Shown: positions 22,129 to 31,362 of the stretch, piece by piece | Layout of the letters: each line of letters starts with the position of its first letter | How positions within the stretch are numbered: position 1 is the first letter of the stretch | Source: Clostridiales bacterium UBA1774 | Lineage (GTDB): Bacteria; Bacillota; Clostridia; Oscillospirales; Oscillospiraceae | Reading direction: 5' to 3' | NCBI GenBank assembly: GCA_002314635.1 | Contig: DCGQ01000007.1 | Location: 1-34,524, forward strand | DNA: 34,524 bases | Notes under the pieces: generated by a model | Seen by the model: only the letters and a program-made list of their open reading frames with translations | Database searches by the model: none | Told to the model about the DNA's origin: nothing | Translations under genes and position numbers: made by a program

Positions 22129-23218
22129 GGTCTTTTCCTCCAATCGTTGTATCGTAATGGATGGTCACCAGTTCATCGATGACCGCAGGAACATACGCTC
22201 CGACTCTTGTATTGATACCCAGATAGGTGTGCCAGCCAAGCTGAACGCCGGGTTTCAGCAGCACCAGCTCCGGTGTTGTTTCCGCAGGTACCAGATCTTC
22301 CATTTTTTCCAGAAAATCTTCCATCTGCCGCTGCTCCGCAAAGGTTCCCTGGGGCAGCAGCAGGAAAAAGCGATAGGGGTCGTTTCCGTATAATCTTCGG
22401 TATAATTCCGGGTCGCTGCAGTTGGGGTCATTGGGATCCACCATGAAGTGCTCGATGATCCATGGCGTAACGCCGGTCAGCCGCTCTACACTATGTCTGA
22501 TGCCGCTGACGGTATACATGGATTCGTATTCTTCGATAGCCCCCGGAAGGACGCTTCGCAGCGTCTGCTCATTCAGATCTCCATCCGCACAAAGCCAGTG
22601 AGCCAGGCATTGCAGCATCTCCGGATCCGCCGCGGCAGGCTCCAGCTGTCTCTGCGATGCACCGATCGTCTCCTCCAGATCCTGAAACATCGCCGTAAAG
22701 ATGGATAAAAAGCGATAGGTAAAGTCCTGATTCTGATAGACTGCCGGCAGATAGTCCACCATATGGTCGCATTCGCATTGGATCGACACCGAATCCAGAC
22801 AGGGCTTTTCCGCACCGCCGCTTGTAAAGCCGATGGCCAGCCACAGCCAGCGTCCGGTTTCGGACAGCCACAGATCGCTGCAGCTTGCCTTTGGTTCTCC
22901 AAACAGCATCCGTACCGCATCCGTGCCGGAGGAGTTTTCCGGGATCTCATGCCACGCCTCCCATTCCGGCTCATCGGAGGCTCTGGCATAGACCCGCACG
23001 GAAGCATCCCGGGGAAGCCGGAGCTTCAGACGGATTCTGCCCCAGCGAAAACCGGCTTCCGCACTGTCCAGCGGCGGCAGAAATGCCACGCCCTCAAATG
23101 CATCGGCTTTCAGCTGCAGACTGTCGCCCCGGCGTTCCACCGAACAGCAGATGCTGCCGTTCCACTGTTCCGCCCCGCACAAATTCCAATAGGACTGACT
23201 TGCGCCCAAACCTCTCAC
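22118..23218 (-). CDS. Phage tail protein I-like baseplate protein
   Basis: 366 residues. The first 150 are strand-rich with Trp-containing strands (WGRIRLKLRLP, WLWLAIGF), perhaps a sugar- or protein-binding sandwich. From about 152 the classic tail-protein domain begins: VDYLPAVYQ, FTYRFLSIFTAMFQDLEETI, ECLAHWL-type helix (here QCLAHWLCADGD) and SGIRHSVERLTGVTPWIIEHF, as in gpI/TIGR02242-type proteins of CIS baseplates. It is predicted to link the wedge to tail components. It starts at GTG, sharing GTGA with the stop of the preceding gene, so it depends on translational coupling; no strong ribosome binding site is evident. Confidence 0.9.
   Translation of the reverse strand: MRGLGASQSYWNLCGAEQWNGSICCSVERRGDSLQLKADAFEGVAFLPPLDSAEAGFRWGRIRLKLRLPRDASVRVYARASDEPEWEAWHEIPENSSGTDAVRMLFGEPKASCSDLWLSETGRWLWLAIGFTSGGAEKPCLDSVSIQCECDHMVDYLPAVYQNQDFTYRFLSIFTAMFQDLEETIGASQRQLEPAAADPEMLQCLAHWLCADGDLNEQTLRSVLPGAIEEYESMYTVSGIRHSVERLTGVTPWIIEHFMVDPNDPNCSDPELYRRLYGNDPYRFFLLLPQGTFAEQRQMEDFLEKMEDLVPAETTPELVLLKPGVQLGWHTYLGINTRVGAYVPAVIDELVTIHYDTTIGGKDHER
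22137..22141 (-). promoter_or_regulatory. Ribosome binding site deciding the start of the FYGKLL-type gene
   Basis: GGAGG lies eight bases before the ATG at 22126-22128, within the end of the gpI-like gene. It overlaps the in-frame TTG (22141-22143) that would otherwise extend the protein by five residues. Confidence 0.65.
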
Positions 23219-25284
23219 CTTCTATTCTTTGCCATGCTGATCGTAAAACGACTGAGATACGGAATGGTATCCGGCATCACTGCCAGATCACCTGCTGCGT
23301 TCTGGTAGCTGTTCTGATCCAATCCGCGGATCTCCACCCGGTCGATCTGCAGGACGCCGCTGACCTTCTGCAGGACTGCGGAAATCTCATCCCGGCTGAC
23401 GCCCACGCCGATCCGCTCTCCTCTGGGCATGAACAGCTTCCGAAGTGCTTTCTCCGCTGCCTCCTGTCGAAAAGACTGCTCCACCACCAGACGCGCTTCC
23501 GCCGTGAAATCCGCATAGCGTACCGGAATCGCTTCCGTCCGGATACAGATGGAACGGCTGCGTTCCAGCTGTCTCGATACCGCACGGAGAAACCGCTGGT
23601 CCGGAACGGGTTTCTCTCCCTCTCCGGCAGGCAGAACGGCAACGGAGACGCAGGCATGAACCTTTCGGTGTTTCTGTCGGACATCGTAATCCGGCAGCGC
23701 CCTTGCCCCGGCCACCCGCAGTCCCGGCGTATGCAGCGCCTGCCATTCGTAATCCTCTGCGGTAACGCATTTCCGGGTTTCCTTCAGTCTGCGAAGCAGC
23801 CTTCCTCTGCCGTCGCTGAGTGCTTCCGCATTGCAGCCGCCTTTCGCTGCCGTATTGTCCGCCGCGCTGCCGTTGTCCGTGAAGGACAGGCCGGCATTTT
23901 CCGGGATATTGCCTTCCCCGCACAGAGAAACCAGCTCCTGCACCACCATGGCAGCGCCGCTGCCCGGGAATATCCGCGCCCCGTGTGCGCCGTCCCCCAC
24001 GGTGATCGTCTCCCGTTTCTGATCGTACAGAAAGACCGGATCCCGAGGCCCGCAGACGGAAAGGTCGTCAACGCAGTGCCACAATGCGGGTCGAACCACA
24101 CCGTCCCGGCACAGGGTCTGACACATCAGGGTCAGGTGCCGGGTCAGCACCTGCTTTCCGCCCAGATTCAGCCGGAAGGTCTCGCCGGGCCGCCCGGTTG
24201 CGTCAAACAGCAGATTGCGAATGCAGACCGGGTCAAGGCAGGCCAGCAGCAGATTTTCCTCCCCGTCCTTCGCAGCATCGGAGGCATTCAGCGTAACGGT
24301 CAGGCCGTCCCGCTCCCGTTTCAGGCCGTACTCCGACACCTGCCGCCACCCCTCCGTACTGCGGAGGAACAGCGCCGTTTCCGCCGTTTTTGCCTGTGCG
24401 CTGCGAACGGAAAGGGTGCAGTGTTCCTGCTGCTCCACCGCAAAGCAGTAAGCTCTGGCGCGGCTTTCGGTCTGAACTGCACGATACCGGTCCGTCCGGA
24501 CGGAAACAAGGCGAACCTGTTCTTCACAGCCTGCTTCCTCCTGCGAAATCGTCAGACAGAAAAGGCCGTCCCCGTCCGCCTGCCATGCCTCCGGCAGCGG
24601 GATCGTCACATAGCCGCTGCGGCTCAATGCCAGCGTTTCATCCCGGTCGGGTGTCACCGCACCGCAGCCGGAAAGCTCCCACCTCAGGGTCCGCGGAAGC
24701 TCCGTGTCCGCATCCGGTGCATTCCGCAGTACCCCGTCCGGCTCCGCGACTTCAAACCAGAGGCGAAGCGTGTTTTCCGGTCTTGTCCGGAACTCCAGCA
24801 GCAGGGTGCTGCCCGGTTCACCGCCGAATGCAAAAGGCGGAAAAGACGATTCCGCAGAGAGCATTTCCGTCACATCAATGGTACCCTTTCCGTCAGGCCG
24901 CCGGATCCGCATTCTTTCCAGCACCGCCCGCTGTCCGGGAATCTCCTCCGCCAGTTCAAATACCACACCATCCGGCGTTTCCAGTCTGGATAGGACGGCA
25001 CGTTCCCCTTCCTCCGGCGGAATCAGCAGCGCACATTCCGCTGCCTGTTCCGCATACAGTCGGATTCCCGCCAGCTCCAGCAGCTTCCGGGACATCTCAG
25101 GCCCGACCCGGTTCATTTCATATTGCTGCGTCTCTTTGAACCACGCCATCAGTTCCAGAATCGTGATGCCCGGGTCGTGCGAATTGTGATCCGTCCAGGA
25201 AGGGCACAGCCACGGAAGGCGGCCTTCCGCTTCCTTTACAATATCCGCAAATCTCTGATCGTCCAGATTCCTTGATAACAGCAT
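23215..25284 (-). CDS. Baseplate wedge protein, gpJ-like (Afp11/Afp12 type), shorter copy
   Basis: 689 residues. The N-terminus (DQRFADIVKEAEGRLPWLCP, then SHDPGITILELMAWFKE and MSRKLLELAGIRL) is the standard opening of TIGR02243-type putative baseplate proteins in CIS. The middle is strand-rich, and from about residue 505 it has the conserved RKCVTAEDYEWQALHTPG segment followed by the J-type C-terminal domain with AVSRQLERSRSICIRTEAI. In the cluster it is one of two wedge proteins forming the baseplate ring that holds the spike hub. It starts at an ATG 37 bases after its larger relative and overlaps the next gene by four bases. Confidence 0.92.
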   Translation of the reverse strand: MLLSRNLDDQRFADIVKEAEGRLPWLCPSWTDHNSHDPGITILELMAWFKETQQYEMNRVGPEMSRKLLELAGIRLYAEQAAECALLIPPEEGERAVLSRLETPDGVVFELAEEIPGQRAVLERMRIRRPDGKGTIDVTEMLSAESSFPPFAFGGEPGSTLLLEFRTRPENTLRLWFEVAEPDGVLRNAPDADTELPRTLRWELSGCGAVTPDRDETLALSRSGYVTIPLPEAWQADGDGLFCLTISQEEAGCEEQVRLVSVRTDRYRAVQTESRARAYCFAVEQQEHCTLSVRSAQAKTAETALFLRSTEGWRQVSEYGLKRERDGLTVTLNASDAAKDGEENLLLACLDPVCIRNLLFDATGRPGETFRLNLGGKQVLTRHLTLMCQTLCRDGVVRPALWHCVDDLSVCGPRDPVFLYDQKRETITVGDGAHGARIFPGSGAAMVVQELVSLCGEGNIPENAGLSFTDNGSAADNTAAKGGCNAEALSDGRGRLLRRLKETRKCVTAEDYEWQALHTPGLRVAGARALPDYDVRQKHRKVHACVSVAVLPAGEGEKPVPDQRFLRAVSRQLERSRSICIRTEAIPVRYADFTAEARLVVEQSFRQEAAEKALRKLFMPRGERIGVGVSRDEISAVLQKVSGVLQIDRVEIRGLDQNSYQNAAGDLAVMPDTIPYLSRFTISMAKNRR

Positions 25285-25321
25285 TTTTGAACTCCCTTTT
25301 CCGTGATCCGCCGAAGCCGCA

Positions 25322-28222
25322 TTAGGTCAGGCGCACCAGATGCATTCCGCTCTCCACCACACCGTAGGGGAAATCGCTGTCCGCTTCCAACGCTGCCAGC
25401 TTCTGCCGACCGGCCTCATCGTAGGAGGCCTCCACCAGAATCCGGCCGATCAGCCGCACATTCGGCGTGTCACGAACCGTACTCCACACCTCGCTCAGCC
25501 GAAGCTGATTCCCGATGGGTCGTTTCTTCCAGCCGTCCCGAATCAGCGCTTCCAGTCTGGAAACGATATTCTGCTGGGTTTCCGCTGCCAGCTCCGGTCT
25601 TTCCGTTTCGACGGTTACGCTGGTATTGACCGTCAGCACCGTGGCCGGGCAGACATGCAGTCGTTTTTCCTCCGCAAGACAGCAGGCGCAATGCCGGGAC
25701 AGAAACCGATAGACCTTACCGCAAAGTGCCTCTGTCCCTTCGCCGTTGTTTCCGAATCCGGCAATCACAACCGTAATGTGACCCGGTGCGTGCATTCCCT
25801 GCTCGTCCCGCCCGGAAAAACAGCGCACATGCTTCACCTGCGGGAATCGTTCCCGCACCAGCTCCTCATAATCCCGGCGGCCTGCCGCCCTGCCCCGATT
25901 GTGCAGAAACCGACTGCCCCGTTCTTCGATCTCCTCCAGCTGCAGCCGTCCCTTTCCGCCGCTCATGGCGGTCAGGTTCCGGACGCTGCTCACCTGCGGC
26001 ATGGCAGTCAGCATGGAGCGAACAGAACCGGCGGGCACATTGCCCCGTTCTCCGCCGCCGCTGGAATACGACACGCGGATGTTACGGTCTCCCATGGGTG
26101 GAACCCGTCCCCGCCTCCCGTTTCCGAAGGTGATCACACCCTGATAGGGATCCAGTGTAAAAACTCGTTCCTCCGGTCTCGCCATCAAAAGGTCCTCGAT
26201 TGCCCTCCATTCGATCCAGCAGCTGCTGAGCCGGTGGTTCTCCCACTCCAGCCGCACCCGGTCCGGGTTATCCCGTTTCAGAAGCTCCAGCTCCGCCGCC
26301 GAAACGGAGGCGCATTCGTCCACCCAGACCCGGCATTCCTGAATCGGTACATTCAGCAGTTGAATGCGTTTTCCGGCTTCATAGACCTCCGTATCAAAAT
26401 ACTGGTCTGTTTCCCGCTGGCGCTGAACCGCCGACACCGCATTGACCGTCACCGAAACCAGTGTTGGCATGATGCCCTTCTCCACCGAACTGCGGCTCAT
26501 GCGAAGCCAGCAGCCTGTTTCACCGTACAGCTCCGCCTCGGGAAGCCGCTCCGGCAGGAACAGGAACATTTCGCCGCTGTGAAGCAGGTTTTCCGTCTGA
26601 TCCACGGTCCGGAGCAGTTCAAAGGTTTTCCCGTTCCAGTACTCCCAAAGGAGCTGCCCGGTGAGACGCGCCCGCCCCTCGATCCGAAACCGCAGAGATA
26701 AGGGCATTGCGTGAGGCGAACCGCGGAAGCGATAATACATCGCGCTGCGCTGTTCCGGCATGGGTATCAACGCCGGGAACAGCAGATGTGAAATCCGTTC
26801 TGCATCCGTCAGAACATGCTGCACGCCGTTGTTTTCGGAATAACAGTAGACGGGTTTTCTCGGAACATTGTAGTGCCATTGAAAGGACGCCCCTTTCAGA
26901 AACGGCACGATCCAGCGCTGAAAACCGGAATAGGGGTTGCTGATCTCCGTGATCCGGACGCGGATAAAGCAGCCGGATTCGGCGTTGACCTCGGTCTCCT
27001 CCAGATCCTCCGGAACACGGAAGCGAACCTCCGCCGATGCCGTCTGTCCGGATGAAAACGGATTCCGGCTTCCGGAAACGGACATGCTTTTCCAGCCGAT
27101 GCCGTTAAAGTATTCCCATAGAACCGAAGTGACTGCCGCATCGTCCGGCTTGATCACCACTGCGTCCTGTTTGTTGATGATCGGCTGTGTGAAATCATAG
27201 CGTTCCGTCAAAGGTTCCGGCTCGTCCACAACGAAGCCCAGCTCCAGATGCAGCAGCGCGTCGGCACCCTTCTTGGTCAGAGCGGTATCGCAGCGAAGGT
27301 ACAGCATATTGTAAACGGAAGGGCGGCGTCCGAAGCAGTAACCGCCTTCCTCCGCCGAAATCGGGATATCATCCGCGTACATGCTGCTGATCGGGCAGGG
27401 GGTCAGCGGCTCGCTGGCAAGCTCCATCCGGTCGATCCGCAGCTCTGCCCCGGGATGGCCTTCACAGCAGATGCAGATCCGCCCGTTTTCATCCGCTTCC
27501 GGCAGCAGGTCATTGTGTTTTTCCAGAATCAGGGTGCCGTTTTCCGCGTGAACGGAATCAAACGGAACCGATTCCCCGCCGGAGCGGAATGTCCAGCGAA
27601 GCTTTTCATCTGCCAGTGCCTTCGCCGTTTCCTCCAGATGCCCGTCCTCCGGGTAAAAAACGGCAGAGATCCGGGCCGGGCAGTCCAGCCGCAGCGCCTC
27701 ATTCTCTGCAAGCAGAAACCGGTGGCGCTGCAATTCCTCGCCGGAGGCCTCAAAAAGCCTCTGCGGTCGGCCGTTAAGCTCCAGACGGTGGATGCTGTCT
27801 GCTTCGGCATCCACAAAATATAGATCTTCCAGCTCCGCAGGAGATACCTGAATCGTCCGTTCCGTCTCGAATACGATGTTTTCGCCTGCTTCATCCGGCG
27901 TAAAAAGCTGTGTCCCTGCCGGAACCGTAAACGGCTCTGTCATTTGATCCTGTGCCCGGAAGGCCACCGTGCCCACTGACGGCATCGGATCCGGTTCCCG
28001 AAACCCGGCCGTATTCAGAAACTCAATATTCAGTTTTTCCGGCAGTGCGTTCAGACGGCTGATGCTCTGACTGTACATTTCGCAGAACAGCTCTGCCAGC
28101 GCGGCGCCGGGGTCGTTTTCCGTCCCCTCATAGCGCCATTCCGGCGTATAGCTCCGGGCAAGCTCGCGGATCTGATTCCGCACATCGTCGGGACTACGAG
28201 AATCGAGCAGCGGGCGCTTCAT
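25322..28222 (-). CDS. Baseplate wedge protein, gpJ-like (Afp11/Afp12 type), larger copy
   Basis: 966 residues, normal for CIS wedge proteins. It opens with MKRPLLDSRSPDDVRNQI, then NDPGAALAELFCEMYSQSIS and the SVGTVAFRAQ-type strand. The central part is long and beta-rich. Near residue 775-795 it carries GRRDYEELVRERFPQVKHVR, which parallels the AEDYEWQALHTPG segment of the next gene, and then the J-type C-terminal domain (GHITVVIAGFG, then HVCPATVLTVNTSVTVETE). The two wedge genes are thus relatives of different length, as in Afp. It starts at an ATG whose ATGA overlaps the gp25-like stop. Confidence 0.94.
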   Translation of the reverse strand: MKRPLLDSRSPDDVRNQIRELARSYTPEWRYEGTENDPGAALAELFCEMYSQSISRLNALPEKLNIEFLNTAGFREPDPMPSVGTVAFRAQDQMTEPFTVPAGTQLFTPDEAGENIVFETERTIQVSPAELEDLYFVDAEADSIHRLELNGRPQRLFEASGEELQRHRFLLAENEALRLDCPARISAVFYPEDGHLEETAKALADEKLRWTFRSGGESVPFDSVHAENGTLILEKHNDLLPEADENGRICICCEGHPGAELRIDRMELASEPLTPCPISSMYADDIPISAEEGGYCFGRRPSVYNMLYLRCDTALTKKGADALLHLELGFVVDEPEPLTERYDFTQPIINKQDAVVIKPDDAAVTSVLWEYFNGIGWKSMSVSGSRNPFSSGQTASAEVRFRVPEDLEETEVNAESGCFIRVRITEISNPYSGFQRWIVPFLKGASFQWHYNVPRKPVYCYSENNGVQHVLTDAERISHLLFPALIPMPEQRSAMYYRFRGSPHAMPLSLRFRIEGRARLTGQLLWEYWNGKTFELLRTVDQTENLLHSGEMFLFLPERLPEAELYGETGCWLRMSRSSVEKGIMPTLVSVTVNAVSAVQRQRETDQYFDTEVYEAGKRIQLLNVPIQECRVWVDECASVSAAELELLKRDNPDRVRLEWENHRLSSCWIEWRAIEDLLMARPEERVFTLDPYQGVITFGNGRRGRVPPMGDRNIRVSYSSGGGERGNVPAGSVRSMLTAMPQVSSVRNLTAMSGGKGRLQLEEIEERGSRFLHNRGRAAGRRDYEELVRERFPQVKHVRCFSGRDEQGMHAPGHITVVIAGFGNNGEGTEALCGKVYRFLSRHCACCLAEEKRLHVCPATVLTVNTSVTVETERPELAAETQQNIVSRLEALIRDGWKKRPIGNQLRLSEVWSTVRDTPNVRLIGRILVEASYDEAGRQKLAALEADSDFPYGVVESGMHLVRLT

Positions 28223-28638
28223 ACCTGCGCTCCTCCTTCTGCACCTTCCGTTTTATAGAACGGATAGACATGGTTATACCGGTTATTGGTGCTGCGGATG
28301 CAATAACTGACCTCCACAAGCATGGTGCCCTCCGGGCCGTCGGCATCCGTACAGCGCACCGCAATGTGGCTGATTCGAGGCTCCAGATAACCAAGCTGCT
28401 CCTCCAGATCAAAGGCAAGGCTCTGCCGTTCCGATTCCGTAAGCCCGGAGAAGGTATAATCCTGCACATTTGATCCGAATTCCGGACGCATGACCCGTTC
28501 TCCCTGCGCGGTATTCAGGATGATCCCGATGGCCTCGGCAATATCCGCTTCCTCGCTGACCATGGCAAGCTTGCCCGTTTTGGGGTCAATCTGGAGCGGG
28601 AATCTGACTCCCCGTCCCATAAATGCTCTTCCGTCCAT
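28219..28638 (-). CDS. gp25/gpW-like baseplate wedge protein (Afp9/Pvc9-like)
   Basis: 139 residues, the expected size. The family signature is clear: GVRFPLQIDPKTG, SEEADIAEAIGIILNTAQGERVMRPEFGS and the C-terminal strand region with LEPRISHIAV. It has gp25-like lysozyme-related fold ancestry but acts structurally in the wedge, linking sheath to baseplate. The ATG is nine bases after AGGAGG; a second ATG seven codons in is less favourable. The last residues (EGAEGGAQV) are a short flexible tail. Confidence 0.95.
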   Translation of the reverse strand: MDGRAFMGRGVRFPLQIDPKTGKLAMVSEEADIAEAIGIILNTAQGERVMRPEFGSNVQDYTFSGLTESERQSLAFDLEEQLGYLEPRISHIAVRCTDADGPEGTMLVEVSYCIRSTNNRYNHVYPFYKTEGAEGGAQV

Positions 28639-28680
28639 GCGCGGTTTCCTCCTCTCCGGATTGTTTGCACCGGGTATTTC

Positions 28681-29475
28681 TCAATTCAGCTTCAACATCG
28701 TGCCCTTCAGACTGGCTGTTCCCGTGGCACTGAGCTTCAGATCCTTTGTCGCCTGCACCGATGCGTCCATTCCCTGCAGGGACAGGGTGCCCTGCGCCTT
28801 GCCCTCCACCTTTTTTCCTTCCAGCGTAACTGCGCCGCCGCTGCCCTTGACCGCGATGTTCCCGTTTTTATCCAGAACGACGGAGGCGTTCCCGGCACTC
28901 AGCGTCAGCTTGCTTTTCGCTTTCAGCTCTGCCTCTCCGTCCTTCATTTTCATCTCCAGCGCGGTGCTTCCGTCGCTGCTCTTTGCGGATAGCGTCTGTT
29001 TCTCATCGTCAATCTCCACCACGATCCCGGAGGGCATTTTGACGGTCAGCTTCTGTTTCTTCTCTTCATCATGCAGCGTAAGCTCCACATGCTGCGGGGT
29101 GATCAGGCAGTAATCCTCCGCTTTCCCGTCCTTCACCGCCAGCGGCGGCTTGGATTCCGAATTCCAGAACCCGCCCAACACAATGGGACTGTGGGGGTCA
29201 TGATTCAGATAGGCCAGAACCACCAGATCGCCCACCTGCGGAAACAGGAACAGTCCCCGCTGCGCCCCGCTCATGGGCGTCATGACATAGCACCATTCGG
29301 ACAGCTCCTCGTCCTTTGCGGTAATGGGAAGGCATTTCACCCGATTCAGATTCTGATCATCCTTGATGTTTTTCACCGTAGCCAGCGTCAGTCCGAAGCT
29401 GCTGTGCTGCCCGGGCACGCCGTCGCCCTGCTGCAGAAAAGAACCGAAGGAATCGGCCAGACCCGGAAGGCTCAT
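28681..29475 (-). CDS. gpV/gp5-like spike protein with OB-fold and beta-helix
   Basis: 264 residues. An OB-type domain occupies about 15-110 (FGLTLATVKNIKD, RVKCLPIT, GLFLFPQVGDLVVLAYLNHD, PIVLGGFWN), typical of gpV-type baseplate assembly proteins and the gp5 part of VgrG. From about 130 the sequence becomes a repetitive run of short Val/Leu/Lys/Gly strands (KLTVKMPSG, KLTLSAGNASVVLD, NIAVKGSGGAVTLEG, DLKLSATGTASLKG), as expected for a trimeric triple-stranded beta-helix needle. In Afp/PVC the hub and spike are usually one gene (Afp8); here they are separate and coupled by a four-base ATGA overlap. Confidence 0.94.
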   Translation of the reverse strand: MSLPGLADSFGSFLQQGDGVPGQHSSFGLTLATVKNIKDDQNLNRVKCLPITAKDEELSEWCYVMTPMSGAQRGLFLFPQVGDLVVLAYLNHDPHSPIVLGGFWNSESKPPLAVKDGKAEDYCLITPQHVELTLHDEEKKQKLTVKMPSGIVVEIDDEKQTLSAKSSDGSTALEMKMKDGEAELKAKSKLTLSAGNASVVLDKNGNIAVKGSGGAVTLEGKKVEGKAQGTLSLQGMDASVQATKDLKLSATGTASLKGTMLKLN

Positions 29476-30566
29476 GTTTTTGCTCCTTTCACCTCAAACG
29501 CAGTCGTATACCGTGCCCCGTCAAAGCGATGAATCACCCTGGTCAGAAAATAAGTGCCGACTACCTTGTCATCCGCTCCATCGATCCGGATATACCGGCC
29601 CGGGATCAGCTCCGGAATCCCGATGCACTCGCCTTCCCCGGAAACGAACCCCATTGCAATGCTGTTGAGCCGATGCTGCGCCATCGTTTCACATTCCTTC
29701 TGTGTACGGGCATATTCGCTGCGCTCCCGCAGGACTGAGTCCTTCAGACCGCTGACCCATTCCGCGGCGGTCTTTCCGCTTCCGCCTACCGTGACCCGGG
29801 ATGCGGTTCCCGATACGGCTTTCTGGTTGATATCGCGTCCCAGCACCTCAACCTTTCCAACCTGATGAGCAAGGGACACCCGCTTTGAAAAGCGGGTAAT
29901 ACTCCTGCCGATGGTCAGGGTCACGATGGGAGATGTTCTGGTCATCACATTATCGAAAATGATCTCCCCATCAACGGCGAACAGCGACGCGCCGTAACGC
30001 TGGGCCATGAGCCGAAGAAAGCTCCAGTCATCCATCTGTTCCTTGATGATCGGTGTTTCATACCCGTCCAGAGTACCCACCTTGATGCTCTTGGCGTATC
30101 CGGCGTCTTTGCTTTTCTGCAGCACCGCCTGTACGATCTGTTTCGGCTTTTTCTCTCCCGCGTAAAACGGGGCGCACATATTCATCAGATATCCCAGTCC
30201 GTCCAGACCGTTTACCGAGATCCGCGGCGTTCCGTCGTCGGAAAAATCGAAGGTGTAGTCATCCACAAAGCCGTAAAACAGTTCCTTTCGATTCTGATAG
30301 CCGCCCTTTACGGCCAGCTTCGCCCCCGGTTTCAGCAGCTTAGCAGCCTCATTCAGCCATTCGCTTTTTTCGTAATCGTACTGACCCTCAATGGTGAAGC
30401 TGCAGCCCCCTGCCGTACCGTTGGCGCTGATCTCCACTTCCACACCCGGAATATGGTATTTCACAGGAGAAAGCGGTTTCCCGTCCACCAGGATTTCAAA
30501 ACCGGGCGCCGTAAAATTGTCGTTCTTTTTTGCCAGTTCCAGATAGGAATAGCTGCCCTGCTCCAT
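29472..30566 (-). CDS. gpD-like spike hub protein (Afp8/VgrG N-terminal part)
   Basis: 364 residues. It matches the late control gene D family: FEILVDGKPLSPVKYHIPG, then GGCSFTIEGQYDYEKSEWL, AKLAVKGGYQNRKELFYGFV and DDWSFLRLMAQRYGASLFA, with the GEIIF strand after it. It forms the trimeric hub that couples the tube end to the spike needle encoded by the next gene. It starts at an ATG 26 bases after the LysM adaptor gene. The C-terminus (about 290-364) is the usual strand set ending in HRFDGARYTTAFEVKG. Confidence 0.94.
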   Translation of the reverse strand: MEQGSYSYLELAKKNDNFTAPGFEILVDGKPLSPVKYHIPGVEVEISANGTAGGCSFTIEGQYDYEKSEWLNEAAKLLKPGAKLAVKGGYQNRKELFYGFVDDYTFDFSDDGTPRISVNGLDGLGYLMNMCAPFYAGEKKPKQIVQAVLQKSKDAGYAKSIKVGTLDGYETPIIKEQMDDWSFLRLMAQRYGASLFAVDGEIIFDNVMTRTSPIVTLTIGRSITRFSKRVSLAHQVGKVEVLGRDINQKAVSGTASRVTVGGSGKTAAEWVSGLKDSVLRERSEYARTQKECETMAQHRLNSIAMGFVSGEGECIGIPELIPGRYIRIDGADDKVVGTYFLTRVIHRFDGARYTTAFEVKGAKT

Positions 30567-30592
30567 ACCGCGCCCCCGTTTCTTTCGTACTG

Positions 30593-31321
30593 TCAGACCA
30601 GCGCAGGAACGACCAGCATCTCTCCGGCGGTCAGTCTGCGCGGATTGGAAATGTCATTGGAATCGGCAATCCTGCGCCACGCCCCGGCATCGCCGTATTC
30701 GTCTGCTGCCAGCGCCCATATGGAATCTCCCTGACGGATCGTGTGGTATTTCGTGGTGTCCGGGGAATTCAGCGGGTTCGACACAAAGAGCTTCTGGATA
30801 TCCCGATGCTCGATGAAGGTACAGGCAAGAATCGCACGCACCGGACAGCCTCGTTCATTAAAGCGGACAAACCGCTGCTCACACTTGGAAAGAAAGCCTT
30901 TGAACTGGAGGGAAGCCCATTCCACCTTCAGCTCCGGCGGACGATGCAGGTCATTGTCGATGCTCATAAGCTCCGTGACTTTTTTGGTGTAATCGCGCAC
31001 ATCGATCTGTCCCGCAAGGGTCGGCAGCGCACTGTTTCCGGCAAATTTCAGGCGATCCGCCGCTGTGCCGCCTACTTCGCTTCCTGCCGATACGCTGTCA
31101 AAGAACAGTTCAAATTGGAGAACCTCCATATCCCCGCTGTGAAACTGCACAATGGGTGCATTTGCGCCGGGCTGCGGAACCGGATGGTAGTTCACCGTTT
31201 TCTGGCGGGTATAATTCTGCGGGTTATACAGGACTTCAAAGGATTCTTTTTTGTCCAGATTCGTGATCCGCATTTTTTCCACCGGAACCAGAATGTTTGG
31301 ATTTGGTATCCCGACAAACAC
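30593..31321 (-). CDS. LysM tube-adaptor protein (Afp7/Pvc7-like CIS tube protein)
   Basis: 242 residues. The N-terminal part matches the CIS tube family (PF19266-type): a strand with FEVLYNPQNYTRQK, NAPIVQFHSGD, LQFELFFDSV and LTEL-like KVTELMSIDNDLHRPP, then VEWASLQFKGFLSK. A LysM domain closes the protein at about 191-240 (YHTIRQGDSIWALAADEYG, RRIADSNDISNPRRL). In phage terms it combines the gp53/gpX roles and connects tube, hub and wedge. It starts at GTG with GGGGAG six bases upstream, 41 bases after the large repeat protein. Confidence 0.93.
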   Translation of the reverse strand: MFVGIPNPNILVPVEKMRITNLDKKESFEVLYNPQNYTRQKTVNYHPVPQPGANAPIVQFHSGDMEVLQFELFFDSVSAGSEVGGTAADRLKFAGNSALPTLAGQIDVRDYTKKVTELMSIDNDLHRPPELKVEWASLQFKGFLSKCEQRFVRFNERGCPVRAILACTFIEHRDIQKLFVSNPLNSPDTTKYHTIRQGDSIWALAADEYGDAGAWRRIADSNDISNPRRLTAGEMLVVPALV

Positions 31322-31362
31322 TTCATTCTCCCCTTTCGGTCAATTCCGCTCTGCCTGCCCGT

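Noticed and set aside
23215..28222. Gene duplication with a broken copy of the gpJ-like gene
   Set aside because: Both genes have complete N- and C-terminal family signatures and differ in length as Afp11 and Afp12 do, so both are considered intact.
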